A DNA stretch of 64,000 nucleotides from Acidobacteriota bacterium (GCA_003223555.1 QHVM01000017.1:24177-88176), one strand, 5' to 3'. Positions 17,599-28,916 are shown, counted from the first letter of the stretch. The notes: a model not told the origin generated them from the sequence alone. Made by a program: numbers and translations.

Positions 17599-17614
17599 CG
17601 GATGATATAATCCG
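17599..17614 (+). promoter_or_regulatory. Extended -10 promoter inside a palindrome
   Basis: TGATATAAT (17603-17611) is a perfect -10 with an extended TGn motif. It lies within CGGAT-gatata-ATCCG, a clean inverted repeat. No -35 is visible. The GAF-like gene begins 73 bases after the -10. Confidence 0.6.
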
Positions 17615-17686
17615 CGGTCCGGCCGCCGGGGCGGGGACGGCACGGGTAGGGGATTCACTGCCGCGCGGGCGCGGACGAAAGCGGGG

Positions 17687-18226
17687 ATGCAGGACCTCAT
17701 CGACATCCTGAAGGCCATGGCCAGCAAGAAGGAGGAGATCGCCAATCCCCTCGAGCTGTTCCTGGACATGGCCGAGCGGGTGGTCAAGCGCGTCTCGGCC
17801 GAGTTCGGGGCGAAGACCGACGAGGTGGCCATCCTGGTCCTCACTTCGGACCGCAAGCACCTGCGCTTCGCCGCCCCCCGCAAGTTCGCCGACCTCGGCA
17901 CGATCCCCGTCAGCAAGCGAGACTCGATCGCGGTCAACGTGCTGGCCCGCAAGTCGGGCGAGGCGATGAACAACGTGCCCATGGTCAAGCACGTCTCGTT
18001 CTTCGAGAGCGTCAAGATCCGCGACCGCGCGGTGCCCATCCAGAAGATGATCACCGTCCCCATCCTCCTCCAGGGCGAGGCGGTGGGGGTGGCGCAGGTC
18101 AGCCGCAAGGGCGACACGCCCGCCCAGGCGGGACCCGACTTCACCAGCGCGGACGTCAGCAAGGCTCAGGACCTCTTCGCCCGGATCTCGCCCTACCTGG
18201 TCGAGGCCCGTCCCGAGAGGTTCTGA
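17687..18226 (+). CDS. GAF-like sensory domain protein
   Basis: 179 aa, no signal peptide or membrane segment. The N-terminus is helical (MQDLIDILKAMASKKEEIANPLELFLDMAERVVKRV). A GAF-like alpha/beta domain follows: DEVAILVLTSDRKHLRFAAP, SIAVNVLARKSGEAMNNV, VPIQKMITVPILLQGEAVGVAQVSRKG. The last segment is the usual GAF core. GAF domains bind small ligands such as cyclic nucleotides or partner proteins. No effector domain is attached. It stands opposite a convergent Ser/Thr kinase, and a shared role in stress or developmental signalling is possible but unproven. Confidence 0.78.
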   Translation: MQDLIDILKAMASKKEEIANPLELFLDMAERVVKRVSAEFGAKTDEVAILVLTSDRKHLRFAAPRKFADLGTIPVSKRDSIAVNVLARKSGEAMNNVPMVKHVSFFESVKIRDRAVPIQKMITVPILLQGEAVGVAQVSRKGDTPAQAGPDFTSADVSKAQDLFARISPYLVEARPERF

Positions 18227-18229
18227 AGG

Positions 18230-20179
18230 CTACTCGTCCGCGACGCGCACGTAGCCCGAGTCGTCGACGACGAACGGCCGCAGGCCCATCGCGAGCGGGG
18301 TGGCGACGACCTGGAAGCCGTCCCGTTCCGCCTTCAGATCGAAACGATACCCGTGCCGCTGGAAAGCGTTGGGTGAAGGGATGGGGAGACCGGGGGGCAG
18401 GACCTCCCGGAAGTTGCCGTATCGGCCGTGGGTCTTCTGGAACGCCTCCTCGAAGCTCACGACGTTCAGGAGGACGAAGACCGCCTGGCGCTCGGCCGGG
18501 ACGTTGGTGCGGGGAATGCGTTCGCGCGCCCGGAAGCGGCGGCCGGTGCCGTAGGAGCCCGCGTTGCCGCCCCGCCCGTCGCGGTAGGTGCCGGCGAGAC
18601 GGTCGCCGGCCGCTCGCCCGTCCACGTCGGGCGGCTCGCGGTCGAGCGTCGTGTCCGCGTCGGGAACAGTCGCCGGCAGAGCCGGAACGGTCGTGGCCGT
18701 CGCGCCGGTGCTCGGGCCGGCGGCCGCGCTGCCGGCCGATCCGGCGCCGGCGCCGGCGGCCGCCGTCCGCGTGCGCCGCCCTGCTTCGGGGACGCCCGGT
18801 GTCTCACGGCCCGCGGGCGGCGTCGTGCCGGGGGGCGCGGTCGCCTCTGCGGCCTGGGTGGCGGGCGGAGCGGCCAGCGTGCCCGGCCCGCCGGAGGACG
18901 GCGAAGGGCCGGCCGCCATCGTGGAGGGCGGAACGGCCCTCGTCGTGGCCGGACCCGCGACCTGCCCCGGCCCGGGGGAAGGACGCGGCCGGAGGAGCAG
19001 GAACCCCGCGACTCCCATGCCGACGAGCAGCAGCAGCCCCACCGCCAGCAGGCCGATGACGAGGCCCGTCTTCGAGGAGCGGGCGGCCGGAGCCGGGGCC
19101 GGCCGGCTCACGGTCCGGGCCGCGCTCACCCTCGTCGCGGCCGCGGGGCTCACCCGCGTGGCGGCCGGGTCGGACACGGGCGGCGGCGAAGACGCCCCGC
19201 GCTGCGTCGGCGGCGAGGCCACGGTCGGCGACGAGCCGGGGATGTAGGTCGTCGGGCCGGGCACGTAGCCGGGGCTCGTCGACACCTCGGACTGGCGCAG
19301 CGTCGGTGTCGATCCCGGGCGGGTGAGGGTCAGCAGCTCGTCGGCCAGCTCGCGGCCCGTCTGATAGCGGGCGGTCGGGTCCTTGGCCAGCGCCCGGGCG
19401 ACGATGCGGACCAGCTCTTCGGGCACCTCGGGGTCCAGCTCCCGCAGCGGCGGCGGCTCCTCGGTGATGATCTTGAAGATGAGGCCGGTGATGGAGTCCC
19501 CGCGGAAGGCCTTCTTCCCGGCGACCATCTCGTAGAGGATCGCCCCCACGGAGAAGAGGTCGCTGCGGCCGTCGACGGTCGAGCCGCGCGCCTGCTCGGG
19601 GCTCATGTACGACGGCGTGCCGAGCAGGCTGCCGGTGGCGGTGAGGTGCTCGGCGGAATCGGTGACCTTGGCGATGCCGAAGTCGGTGACCTTCACCCGG
19701 TCGCCGGCCTCGACCATGATGTTGGCCGGCTTGATGTCACGGTGGACGACGTTGTGCTGGTGGGCGAAGTCGAGGGCGTCGGCGACCTGGGCGGCCAGGG
19801 CCGCCGCGCGCTCGACCAGCAGGCGTCCCGCTCCGGCGATCACCCGGTCGAGGCCGACCCCGTCGATGAACTCCATCGCGATGTAGCTCACGCCGTCCGA
19901 GTCGCCGATGTCGTAGATCGTGACGATGCTGGGGTGCTTGAGCTGGGCCGAGACCATCGCCTCGCGCTTGAAGCGGTCCATCAGCTCCTCGAGCCCCGCC
20001 CCTCCGCTGGCGGCGAGTCCCTCGAGGCGGATGGTCTTGATGGCGACCATGCGGCCGAGGATCTTGTCCTTGGCCTTGTACACGGTGCCGAACGCTCCCG
20101 CGCCCAGGCGCTTGACGACCTGGTAGCGCTGCGCGATCTCGGTCGGGTCCGGCGGGCCGGCGTGTTTCTGTTGCGACAT
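18230..20179 (-). CDS. Transmembrane Ser/Thr protein kinase with pilin-like C-terminal domain
   Basis: 649 aa. The N-terminal kinase (about 16-280) has the glycine loop LGAGAFGTVYKAKD, catalytic lysine VAIKTIRL, HRDIKPANIM, DFGIAKV and SPEQARG, so it should be active. A Ser/Thr/Pro-rich linker leads to one transmembrane helix near 373-400 (GLVIGLLAVGLLLLVGMGVAG), then a long Ala/Pro/Thr linker. The last ~90 residues (VFVLLNVVSFEEAFQKTHG...GYVRVADE) resemble the globular head of type IV pilin-like proteins rather than the usual PASTA repeats. It begins one base after the HIT gene and is the last gene of that run. Confidence 0.92.
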   Translation of the reverse strand: MSQQKHAGPPDPTEIAQRYQVVKRLGAGAFGTVYKAKDKILGRMVAIKTIRLEGLAASGGAGLEELMDRFKREAMVSAQLKHPSIVTIYDIGDSDGVSYIAMEFIDGVGLDRVIAGAGRLLVERAAALAAQVADALDFAHQHNVVHRDIKPANIMVEAGDRVKVTDFGIAKVTDSAEHLTATGSLLGTPSYMSPEQARGSTVDGRSDLFSVGAILYEMVAGKKAFRGDSITGLIFKIITEEPPPLRELDPEVPEELVRIVARALAKDPTARYQTGRELADELLTLTRPGSTPTLRQSEVSTSPGYVPGPTTYIPGSSPTVASPPTQRGASSPPPVSDPAATRVSPAAATRVSAARTVSRPAPAPAARSSKTGLVIGLLAVGLLLLVGMGVAGFLLLRPRPSPGPGQVAGPATTRAVPPSTMAAGPSPSSGGPGTLAAPPATQAAEATAPPGTTPPAGRETPGVPEAGRRTRTAAAGAGAGSAGSAAAGPSTGATATTVPALPATVPDADTTLDREPPDVDGRAAGDRLAGTYRDGRGGNAGSYGTGRRFRARERIPRTNVPAERQAVFVLLNVVSFEEAFQKTHGRYGNFREVLPPGLPIPSPNAFQRHGYRFDLKAERDGFQVVATPLAMGLRPFVVDDSGYVRVADE

Positions 20180-20180
20180 G

Positions 20181-20522
20181 CTAGCCCGGCGGCCAGCTCA
20201 GGCGGCGGCCGCCCACCAGGTGGAGATGGACGTGGTAGACGCTGTACCCGGCGTCCTCGCCCGCGTTGAACACCAGGCGGAAGCCCCGCTCGCCGAGGCC
20301 GGTCTGCTTGGCCAGGTCCCGAGCCCGCCGCACCAGGTTTCCCACGAGCACATCGTCCTTTTCCGTGAGGTCCATGAGGCTCGTGATGTGCCGCCTCGGA
20401 ATGACGAGGATATGGGTGGGACCCTGGGGGTTGATGTCATGGAAGGCGAGCACGGTGTCGTCCTGGTACGCGACCTTGGCGGGGATCCGGCCCCCCGCGA
20501 TCTCGCAGAACAGGCAGGGCAT
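20181..20522 (-). CDS. HIT-family nucleotide-binding hydrolase (Hint-like)
   Basis: 113 aa, full length for the family. Hydrolyses adenosine phosphoramidates and related nucleotides. The histidine triad is VYHVHLHLVGG. The N-terminus CLFCEIAGGRIPAKVAYQDDTVLAFHDINPQGPTH is classic Hint, with CxxC at residues 3-6. A -10-like TAAACT sits nine bases before the ATG on the minus strand, so a local promoter is possible. It lies between DUF1499 and the kinase gene. Confidence 0.93.
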   Translation of the reverse strand: MPCLFCEIAGGRIPAKVAYQDDTVLAFHDINPQGPTHILVIPRRHITSLMDLTEKDDVLVGNLVRRARDLAKQTGLGERGFRLVFNAGEDAGYSVYHVHLHLVGGRRLSWPPG

Positions 20523-20541
20523 GCGCTGGGGAGTTTACACC

Positions 20542-20976
20542 TTACCGTCCGGGCCGTTCCATCTGGCGGTCCAGCTCCGCCAGCAGCTCACGGATGTTGC
20601 GCGCGTTCTGACCGAAGTCCCACGGGAACGTCCTCGAGCGGGAGCGGACGCTCACCTGGGTGTGTCCGCCCTGCCGGCGGAGGCGGACGGTCACGTCGTC
20701 CTTCAAGGGCAGGATCGGCAGGACGTGCTCGGCCTGGAGGTCGGTGCCGCGCGTCCCGCTGATGGCGCCCACCAGCGTCCAGCGGGGAAGCCGGCCGATC
20801 GCGGCCTTGGCGGCCGCCGTCACCTTGTCTTGGCCCGCGGAATAGGCCCGCGGCTGCAGGTCCGGATATTCCGGCGTGTGGCCGGTCTCGACGTCGTTGA
20901 TGCGCGGCCAGGCCAGGCAGGCGGCCACGAGGCCCGCCACCGCCACCCCGCCGAGAGCCGCCGTGGACCTAGTCAC
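20542..20976 (-). CDS. DUF1499-family secreted or lipid-anchored protein
   Basis: 144 aa from GTG 20976, which lies inside the end of mutY (8-base overlap); the longer track ORF is read-through. A hydrophobic N-terminus ends in LVAACLAW, a possible lipobox. The conserved DUF1499 opening INDVETGHTPEYPDLQPR follows, then IGRLPRWTLVG and a beta-rich C-terminus (DDVTVRLRRQGGHTQVSVRSRSR). The function of this family is not established. Translationally coupled to mutY. Confidence 0.82.
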   Translation of the reverse strand: MTRSTAALGGVAVAGLVAACLAWPRINDVETGHTPEYPDLQPRAYSAGQDKVTAAAKAAIGRLPRWTLVGAISGTRGTDLQAEHVLPILPLKDDVTVRLRRQGGHTQVSVRSRSRTFPWDFGQNARNIRELLAELDRQMERPGR

Positions 20977-22045
20977 GAGGCTCCAGCGCCAGGGGAAGCT
21001 GGGGCGAATCGAGACCGCGGAGGACCTTGCGGGTGATGGAGGAGACGGGCAGAGCAGCGATCTCCTCGGGCGTCGCCCAGCGGAAGCGCTCCGGATCCCC
21101 GGGAGGCCGGCGGCGTAGCCGCGAGGCGTAGGCCTCGAGCCGGATGCGGCGGAAGGTGATGGCATGGCGGCCGCGGGCCACCAGCCGGCCCGGGACGAGG
21201 TCCAGGCCGTGACGCTGCTTCAGCTCGCGGACGAGGTCCGGCAGGCCGCGCGCTTCCAGCGAGGTCTGCGGCACCTCCCACATCCGCCCCATGAGCGGCC
21301 CCTCGCCCCGGCGAACGAGCAGCACCCTCCCTCGCTCCTCGACGAGCGCCGCCGCCACCGTCACCGCCTCCGGGGCCCGGCGCGCGCGGCCCTCCGGCAG
21401 CCGGTCCACGATGTCCAGGATGCGGGCCTCGCAATGCGCGCGCAGGGGGCAGGCCGGGCAGGCGGGCCGGCGGGGAAGGCACACCGTGGCCCCCAGCTCC
21501 ATGAGGGCCTGGTTCCAGTCCCCCGGGGCGTCGCGGTCGAGAAGCTCCTCGGCCTTGTTGTAGTACGGCGCGTCGGAGCGCCCCGGCGTGCCGCGCAGCG
21601 CGAACAGGCGCGCCAGCACCCGCCGCACGTTGCCGTCCACCACCGGCAGCGCCACGCCGTGGGCGATCGAGAGCACGGCGCTCGCCGTGTAGAGCCCCAC
21701 CCCGGGCACGGCCAGGGCCGCCTCCAGCGTGCGCGGGAAGCGTCCGCGGTGCCGCTCGAGGACGTGCCGGGCGCCCCGGTGCAGGTTGCGGGCGCGGTGG
21801 TAGTAGCCGAGGCCCGACCAGCGGGCCAGGACCTGCTCCTCGGTCGCCGCGGCCAGCGCCGGCAGGTCGGCGAACGCCTCCAGGAACGCCTCGTAATAGG
21901 GGACCGCGGTCTTCACCGTCGTCTGCTGGAGCATCACCTCCGAGACCCAGATGCGGTACGGGTCGCGCGTGCGCCGCCAGGGAAGGTCGCGCCGGTGGCG
22001 TCGATACCAGTCGAGGAGCGGCCGGCGCAGGCGCGCCGGGCTCAT
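20969..22045 (-). CDS. mutY: A/G-specific adenine glycosylase
   Basis: 358 aa. Removes adenine mispaired with 8-oxoguanine. The N-terminal helix-hairpin-helix glycosylase domain has [29 protein letters not shown] with the catalytic aspartate in [12 protein letters not shown], and the iron-sulfur loop [17 protein letters not shown]. The C-terminal Nudix-like domain (from about 225, [21 protein letters not shown]) recognises 8-oxoG. The start overlaps the murA stop as ATGA. Confidence 0.95.
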   Translation of the reverse strand: MSPARLRRPLLDWYRRHRRDLPWRRTRDPYRIWVSEVMLQQTTVKTAVPYYEAFLEAFADLPALAAATEEQVLARWSGLGYYHRARNLHRGARHVLERHRGRFPRTLEAALAVPGVGLYTASAVLSIAHGVALPVVDGNVRRVLARLFALRGTPGRSDAPYYNKAEELLDRDAPGDWNQALMELGATVCLPRRPACPACPLRAHCEARILDIVDRLPEGRARRAPEAVTVAAALVEERGRVLLVRRGEGPLMGRMWEVPQTSLEARGLPDLVRELKQRHGLDLVPGRLVARGRHAITFRRIRLEAYASRLRRRPPGDPERFRWATPEEIAALPVSSITRKVLRGLDSPQLPLALEPRD

Positions 22046-23343
22046 GCCTCCACGGCCGGGACGGCGTCGGTGGCCCGCCGCCCGCCACCCTGGTCGATGC
22101 GCTCGATGTCGGCGCCCAGGCCCCGCAGCTTCTCGTCGATGCGGTAGTAGCCGCGGTCCAGGTGGTAGACGCGGTCGACCACGGTCTCGCCGCGGGCGGC
22201 CAGCGCGGCGAGCAGGAGGCAGGCCGAGGCGCGGAGGTCGGTGGCCATCAGCTGCGCTCCCGACAGCGGCGTGTGTCCGCTGACGATGGCGGTCCGGCCG
22301 TCGATCCGGATGTCGGCCCCCATGCGCTGCAGCTCGGCCACGTGCATGTAGCGGTTCTCGAAGATCGTCTCGGTGATGGTGCTCGTGCCTGCGGCCTGGG
22401 TCATGAGGGCCATGTACTGGGCCTGCATGTCGGTGGGGAAGCCGGGATAGGGTACGGTGGTCACGTCCGAGGAGCGCATGGTGCGCGGGGCACGGACGCG
22501 CAGGTTGTCGGGCCCCTCCTCGATGCGGATCCCCGTCTCCCGCAGCTTGTCGATCACGGCCCGCAGGTGCGCGGGGTGGCAGTTCCTCACCTCGATGTCG
22601 CCGCCGGCGATGGCGCAGGCGGCCACGAACGTCCCCGTCTCGATGCGGTCGGGGATCACCCGGTGCTCGGCGCCGTGCAGGCTCGAGACGCCCTCGATGC
22701 GGATCGTCGAGCCGCCCGCGCCCTGGATCCTCGCCCCCATCTTGACGAGCAGGTCGGCGAGGTCAGAGACCTCGGGCTCCTGGGCCGCGTTGCGGATGAT
22801 GGTCTCCCCGTCGGCCAGGCTGGCCGCCATCATGACGTTCTCGGTGCCGGTCACGGTGACGGTGTCGAAAGCGACCTCGGCCCCCCGCAGGCGGTCGGCC
22901 TGTGCCTCCACATAGCCGGACGCCATGCGGATGGAGGCCCCCAGCTTCTCGAGCGCCTGCAGGTGCAGGTTGATCGGCCGGGCCCCGATGGCGCACCCTC
23001 CGGGCAGCGACACCCGGGCCTGGCGGGCCCTCGCCACGAGCGGCCCCAGGACCAGGACGGAGGCGCGCATCGTCTTGACCAGGTCGTAGGTGGCCTCGAC
23101 CGAGGTCAGCTCGGCGGCGGTGATCTCCACGGTGCCGCCGACCCGGAACTGCACGTCGGCGCCGAAATCGCTCAGCACGTGCCCCATGGTGCGGATGTCC
23201 CGCACCTCGGGGACGTTGTGGAGCACGACCGGCTGGCCGGTGAGCAGCGCCGCGCAGACCTCCGGCAGCGAGGCGTTCTTGGCCCCGGAGATGCGGACCG
23301 TCCCTTCGAGCGGCCGCCCCCCCACGATACGGATCTTTTCCAC
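22042..23343 (-). CDS. murA: UDP-N-acetylglucosamine 1-carboxyvinyltransferase
   Basis: 433 aa. First committed step of peptidoglycan synthesis, adding enolpyruvate to UDP-GlcNAc. It starts [27 protein letters not shown]. The catalytic loop [17 protein letters not shown] keeps the fosfomycin-sensitive cysteine. The C-terminal part has [27 protein letters not shown]. Overlaps mutY by ATGA. A 55-base gap separates it from prmC upstream, without a clear terminator, so prfA-prmC-murA-mutY-DUF1499-HIT-kinase may be one transcript. Confidence 0.97.
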   Translation of the reverse strand: MEKIRIVGGRPLEGTVRISGAKNASLPEVCAALLTGQPVVLHNVPEVRDIRTMGHVLSDFGADVQFRVGGTVEITAAELTSVEATYDLVKTMRASVLVLGPLVARARQARVSLPGGCAIGARPINLHLQALEKLGASIRMASGYVEAQADRLRGAEVAFDTVTVTGTENVMMAASLADGETIIRNAAQEPEVSDLADLLVKMGARIQGAGGSTIRIEGVSSLHGAEHRVIPDRIETGTFVAACAIAGGDIEVRNCHPAHLRAVIDKLRETGIRIEEGPDNLRVRAPRTMRSSDVTTVPYPGFPTDMQAQYMALMTQAAGTSTITETIFENRYMHVAELQRMGADIRIDGRTAIVSGHTPLSGAQLMATDLRASACLLLAALAARGETVVDRVYHLDRGYYRIDEKLRGLGADIERIDQGGGRRATDAVPAVEA

Positions 23344-23398
23344 TCACTCCAGTCTAGTGCGGAGCGTGACCGAAGAGTAGGGTGGGGAGAAGGCGCCG

Positions 23399-24250
23399 CT
23401 ACGGCCGGCGGGACGCGACGACGCGGGGGATGCCGGCCAGGTCGCGGCGCGTCTCGGTAGGCGGGAGGCCCGCCGCATCCAGCTTCTGCGCGACCTGCTC
23501 CGCCATGCCCGCGCCCACCTCCACGAGCAGATGACCGCCCGGACGCAGCAGGTCGCGGGACTGCCGAGCCAGGCGCTCGTAGATGCCGTACGGAGGGTCG
23601 GGCGCGAGGAGCGCCGGCCGGGGCTCGTGGTCGCGCACCTCGGGGGCCAGCCCGGGCAGGTCGGCCGGATGCACGTAGGGGGGGTTGCTGACGACGAGGT
23701 GGACGGCTCCGCGCAGGTGGGCGACCGGGGCGAGCAGGTCACCTTCGTGCCAGGCCACGCGCCCGTCCAGGCCCAGCCGGCGGGCATTGTCCCGCGCCAC
23801 CTCCAGCGCCGCCGGAGACACGTCGGTCGCGTGAAGGGCGGCGTCGGGACGCTCGGCGGCCAGCGACAGCGCGATGCAGCCGCTGCCGGTGCCGGCGTCG
23901 ACGACGACCGGCGCCGTGAGCCCCCGCATCGCCCGCAGGGCCGCCTCCACCAGCAGCTCGGTCTCGGGGCGGGGGACGAGCACGGCGGGGCTCACCACGA
24001 AGTCGTGGCGCCAGAACGCCTGGGTGCCGGTGAGGTGTTGCAGCGGACGCCGGCTCGCGCGCTGCTCGACGAGGGCGAGGAACCCCTTCTCCTCGGCCGC
24101 GGACAACGTGTCGCCGCGGCGGGCGATGACGGCCGCGCGGTCGCAGCCCAGGGCGTGCCGGAGCAGCGTCTCGGCGTCCAGGGCGGGCTGCGACACGCCG
24201 GCGGCGCGTAGCCGCTGCTCGGCGCGGCGAAGCGCGTCGGCGACGGTCAA
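23399..24250 (-). CDS. prmC: Release-factor glutamine methyltransferase
   Basis: 283 aa. Methylates the GGQ glutamine of class I release factors. The N-terminal helical domain (about 1-75) is followed by a methyltransferase fold with [16 protein letters not shown] and the catalytic NPPY motif ([13 protein letters not shown]). It overlaps its substrate's gene prfA by four bases (ATGA), the usual pairing. Confidence 0.95.
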   Translation of the reverse strand: MTVADALRRAEQRLRAAGVSQPALDAETLLRHALGCDRAAVIARRGDTLSAAEEKGFLALVEQRASRRPLQHLTGTQAFWRHDFVVSPAVLVPRPETELLVEAALRAMRGLTAPVVVDAGTGSGCIALSLAAERPDAALHATDVSPAALEVARDNARRLGLDGRVAWHEGDLLAPVAHLRGAVHLVVSNPPYVHPADLPGLAPEVRDHEPRPALLAPDPPYGIYERLARQSRDLLRPGGHLLVEVGAGMAEQVAQKLDAAGLPPTETRRDLAGIPRVVASRRP

Positions 24251-25275
24251 ACGGGCTGCTTCAGCTTCTCGGCCTGGTTGTGGGCGATGAGGCCGTTGAC
24301 GACCTCGTCGAGCGCGCCGTCCAGGATCTCCTGGAGGCGGTGGATGGTGAGGCCGATGCGGTGGTCCGTCACCCGGCCCTGCTGGAAGTTGTATGTGCGG
24401 ATCTTCTCACTGCGGTCGCCCGATCCGACCTGGCTCCGGCGCTCGCTGGAGATCTGCTTCTGCTGCTCCTCGAGCGCCATCTCGTAGAGCCGCGCCCGCA
24501 GCACCTTCATGGCCTTCTCGCGGTTCTTGATCTGGCTCTTCTCGTCGGGCAGGTGGGTGATGCGGACCGCCGAGTACGTGGTATTGACGCTCTGGCCGCC
24601 GGGCCCGGACGAGCAGAACGTGTCGATGCGGATGTCCTTGGGCTCGATCCTGACGTCCACCTCCTCCGCCTCCGGGAGCACGGCGACCGTGACCGCGGAG
24701 GTATGGATGCGGCCGGACGCCTCGGTGGCGGGGACGCGCTGCACCCGGTGCACTCCGCTCTCGTAACGGAGCTTCGAGTACACCCGCTGGCCCTCGACCA
24801 TCGCGATGACTTCCTTGATGCCGCCCTGGCCGGCCCGGGTCACGGAGACGACGTCGATCTTCCAGCCCTGGAAGATCTCGGCCGCGAAGAGGGCGGCCTC
24901 TTCGCCCCCCGTCCCCGCCCGGATCTCGAGCAGCACGTTCTTCTCGTCATTGGGGTCCTTGGGCAGGAGGAGGCGGGGGACCTCTTCGTCGAGGGCGTCG
25001 CGGCGGGACGCCTGGGCGCGCAGCTCCTCATGGGCCAGCTCCCTCAGCTCGGGGTCCGACTCGGACCGGATCAGCTCCTGGACCTTGGTGATCTCGCTGA
25101 GGGTCGCCTTGTAGGCCCGGTAGCGCTCCACGATGGGAGCCAGCTCCTTGGACTCGCGGGCCAGTCGCTGGTAGGCGGACGGGTCCTGGGTCACGGCCGG
25201 GTCCGACATCTGCGCCTGGACCTCGCCGTAGCGCGCTTCCACGTCCTTGAGCTTCTGGAACGTTATGGAGTCCAT
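24247..25275 (-). CDS. prfA: Peptide chain release factor 1
   Basis: 342 aa, slightly shorter than the E. coli protein. Terminates translation at UAA and UAG. The catalytic GGQ is in [20 protein letters not shown]; the codon-recognition region reads [21 protein letters not shown]. The start [16 protein letters not shown] is preceded by AAGG. It lies 79 bases after rpmE, past an intrinsic terminator and a further GC hairpin, so it probably has its own promoter there. Confidence 0.96.
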   Translation of the reverse strand: MDSITFQKLKDVEARYGEVQAQMSDPAVTQDPSAYQRLARESKELAPIVERYRAYKATLSEITKVQELIRSESDPELRELAHEELRAQASRRDALDEEVPRLLLPKDPNDEKNVLLEIRAGTGGEEAALFAAEIFQGWKIDVVSVTRAGQGGIKEVIAMVEGQRVYSKLRYESGVHRVQRVPATEASGRIHTSAVTVAVLPEAEEVDVRIEPKDIRIDTFCSSGPGGQSVNTTYSAVRITHLPDEKSQIKNREKAMKVLRARLYEMALEEQQKQISSERRSQVGSGDRSEKIRTYNFQQGRVTDHRIGLTIHRLQEILDGALDEVVNGLIAHNQAEKLKQPV

Positions 25276-25305
25276 GTGGAACCTTGGGGGGAGCGCCGCC
25301 TCCCC

Positions 25306-25336
25306 AAAAAAACGTCAGGGGGGTCTGCGACCCCCC
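25306..25336 (-). terminator. Intrinsic terminator of rpmE
   Basis: On the minus strand: GGGGGGTC-GCA-GACCCCCC, then TGACG and TTTTTTT. Eight perfect pairs followed by seven T. This is the only canonical U-tract terminator I see in the window. A second hairpin (GGGGAG-GCGGCG-CTCCCC) follows, immediately upstream of prfA. Confidence 0.7.
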
Positions 25337-25354
25337 GACCCCCCCGCGGCAACG

Positions 25355-25579
25355 CTACGCCTGGGCGGCCGGTTCCTTCTTCTTCCCGTACTTGCGCGTG
25401 TAGCGCTCGACGCGCCCGGCCGAGTCGATGAGCTTCTGCTTCCCGGTGAAGAAGGGGTGGCAGTTCGAGCAGATCTCCAGCCGCAGCTCCTGGCCCTTGG
25501 TGGACCGGGTCGTCCAAGTCGCGCCGCAGGCGCAGTGGACGTTGACGACCTTGTACTCGGGATGAATTCCTGGCTTCAT
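25355..25579 (-). CDS. rpmE: 50S ribosomal protein L31
   Basis: 74 aa from ATG 25579, preceded by GGGAG; the track start 13 codons earlier is not supported. Opens [12 protein letters not shown], the standard L31 beginning. Four zinc-ligand cysteines are present (HCACGATW and EICSNCHPF), so this is the zinc-containing C+ type. The tail [12 protein letters not shown] is basic. A terminator follows directly. Divergent from the DUF1800 gene. Confidence 0.96.
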   Translation of the reverse strand: MKPGIHPEYKVVNVHCACGATWTTRSTKGQELRLEICSNCHPFFTGKQKLIDSAGRVERYTRKYGKKKEPAAQA

Positions 25580-25710
25580 GACGCTCCCGGGGCCCGCCTC
25601 CGGCGTGGCCCTGAACATTGGATTCTAGCATAGAATGCGATCAACACTATCCGGGTCACTCAACCCCCTCTCGCGTGCGCCTGTCCAACGCTTCGAATCA
25701 CGCACCTGAC

Positions 25711-27153
<1,443 letters not shown>

Positions 27154-27156
27154 GCG

Positions 27157-28371
27157 ATGGCCTGGGACGTCTCACGCCGGGTCTTCCTGCGCGGGGCCGG
27201 ACTGGCCGCGGTGGGGGTCGGCTTCCATCCCTCGTCCCTGCTCGTGCGCGCCGCCCAGGCCGCCGAGGCCGGGCGCCGCGTCCTGGTGCAGATCTTCCTC
27301 CGCGGGGGTTGCGACGGGTTGAACCTTTGCATTCCGTTCGGGGACGCCGAGTACTACGGCCTGCGCGGGGCGATCGCCCTCGGCCGGGGCGAGGTCGTGG
27401 ACCTCGACGGCCACTTCGGCCTCCATCCCGCCCTCGCGCCGCTGAAGGTGCTCTACGACGAGGGCCGGCTCGCCCTCCTGCACGCCGTGGGGAGCTACGG
27501 CCTCAGCCGCTCGCACTTCGACGCCCAGGACTTCATGGAGTCGGGCACGCCGGGCGACAAGACCACCTCGACCGGCTGGCTGGAGCGGAGCATCTCCAGG
27601 GTGCCGGGCAACGCGGTGACCGAGGCGGTGGCGTTCTCCGCCCAGCTCCCGCGCTCGTTCCTGGGCCCGGAGCCGGTCCTGGTGGCGCAAACGCTGTCGA
27701 GCTTCGACCTCCGGGCCCGCAACTGGCGGGGGGAGGCGGAGACGCTGCTGCGCGCGATGTACGACGGCCGCCCGGACGTGCTGGGCAAGGTCGGCCAGGA
27801 GACCTTCGCGGCCATGGACGTGCTGCTGCGCACGCCGGAGATCATGGCCCCGCCCGCCGCCGGCGCCGTCTACCCGGGCTCGACGGTCGGGAGCTCGCTG
27901 AGGCAGGCGGCGCAGATCATCAAGGCCGGCCTGGGCACCCGCGCCATCTTCGTCAACGTGCCCGGCTCGTTCGACACCCACGCCAACCAGCTCCCGGCCA
28001 ACGCCCTCGAGTTCACGCGGCTGGCCGACGCGCTGGTGGCCTTTGCGCGCGACCTGGGCGGGATGCTGGACGACGTGGCGGTGATGGTCACGACGGAGTT
28101 CGGCCGGGCCGCCTTCGTCAACGGCTCGGCGGGCACCGATCACGGCTCCGCCCACTGCATGATCCTCATGGGTGCGGGAGTGCGCGGCGGCCGGGTGTAC
28201 GGGTCGTGGCCCGGTCTCTCCCGGAGCCAGCTCTACCAGGAGCGGGACCTGGCGGTGACGACCGACTTCCGCGACGCGTTTGCCGAGGTGGCGCGGGCCC
28301 AGCTCGGCATCGATTCGTCCTCGCTCTTCCCCGGTTACGCTGCCGGCCCCGGCCCGGGGATCGTCGCGTAG
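27157..28371 (+). CDS. DUF1501 family protein, Tat-exported
   Basis: 404 aa. The N-terminus SRRVFLRGAGLAAVGVG is a twin-arginine signal. Family marks include LVQIFLRGGCDGLNLCIPFGD, SRSHFDAQDFMESG and VMVTTEFGRAAFVNGSAGTDHGSAH. The fold is related to the alkaline-phosphatase/sulfatase group, and the DTHANQ and TDHGSAH segments could bind metal, but activity is not established. It lies three bases after the DUF1800 stop, so the two are co-translated. Confidence 0.9.
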   Translation: MAWDVSRRVFLRGAGLAAVGVGFHPSSLLVRAAQAAEAGRRVLVQIFLRGGCDGLNLCIPFGDAEYYGLRGAIALGRGEVVDLDGHFGLHPALAPLKVLYDEGRLALLHAVGSYGLSRSHFDAQDFMESGTPGDKTTSTGWLERSISRVPGNAVTEAVAFSAQLPRSFLGPEPVLVAQTLSSFDLRARNWRGEAETLLRAMYDGRPDVLGKVGQETFAAMDVLLRTPEIMAPPAAGAVYPGSTVGSSLRQAAQIIKAGLGTRAIFVNVPGSFDTHANQLPANALEFTRLADALVAFARDLGGMLDDVAVMVTTEFGRAAFVNGSAGTDHGSAHCMILMGAGVRGGRVYGSWPGLSRSQLYQERDLAVTTDFRDAFAEVARAQLGIDSSSLFPGYAAGPGPGIVA

Positions 28372-28376
28372 CCGGC

Positions 28377-28916
28377 GTGGCGCGACTCGCCCGTCCGGCC
28401 GCCGCTCTGGCGCTGCTCCTGCCGCTCGCCTCTCCCGCCCCGGCCGCCCTGGCGGCTTCCCCGAGGGCCGACCTGTTCGCCGGCTACTCCTACCGCAAGA
28501 GCGGCGACCAGGGACTGAACGGGTGGGACGCCGCGCTCGGCGCGAGCCTCTCGCGATGGATCGGCGCGGAGGCCGACGTGAGCGGGCATTACGGCCGGCA
28601 GTCGGGGACCGACCTCAGCCGGCTGTCCTTCATGGCGGGGCCGCGCTTCGTGTATCGGACCGGCGGTCTGGCGGTCTTCGCCCATTACCTCGCGGGCGGG
28701 GTGCGCTCGCGAGCGAGCATCGGCGTGCTGGGAGTGGACATCGCGGAGACGAGCACCGACTTCGGCATGGCCGCGGGCGGGGGAGCGGACGTGCGCGTCT
28801 CGGAGCGGTGGGCGCTCCGAGCCCAGGGCGACTACGTGGTCGTCCGCGCGCAGGGCGCCACGGAGAAGGATCCCCGCGTAGCGGTCGGCCTCGTGTTCCG
28901 ACTCACACGGAATTAG
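28377..28916 (+). CDS. Small outer-membrane beta-barrel protein
   Basis: 179 aa from GTG 28377, five bases after the DUF1501 stop; the 535-aa track ORF is out-of-frame read-through of that gene. A signal peptide (ALALLLPLASPAPAALAASP) is followed by alternating hydrophobic strands: DLFAGYSYRKS, WDAALGASLSRWIGAEADVSGHYG, LSFMAGPRFVYRT, GLAVFAHYLAGGV, MAAGGGADVRVSERWALRAQGDYVVVRA, ending VAVGLVFRLTRN. About eight strands, OmpA/OmpW-like in size. Likely co-transcribed with the DUF1800/DUF1501 pair. Confidence 0.8.
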   Translation: MARLARPAAALALLLPLASPAPAALAASPRADLFAGYSYRKSGDQGLNGWDAALGASLSRWIGAEADVSGHYGRQSGTDLSRLSFMAGPRFVYRTGGLAVFAHYLAGGVRSRASIGVLGVDIAETSTDFGMAAGGGADVRVSERWALRAQGDYVVVRAQGATEKDPRVAVGLVFRLTRN

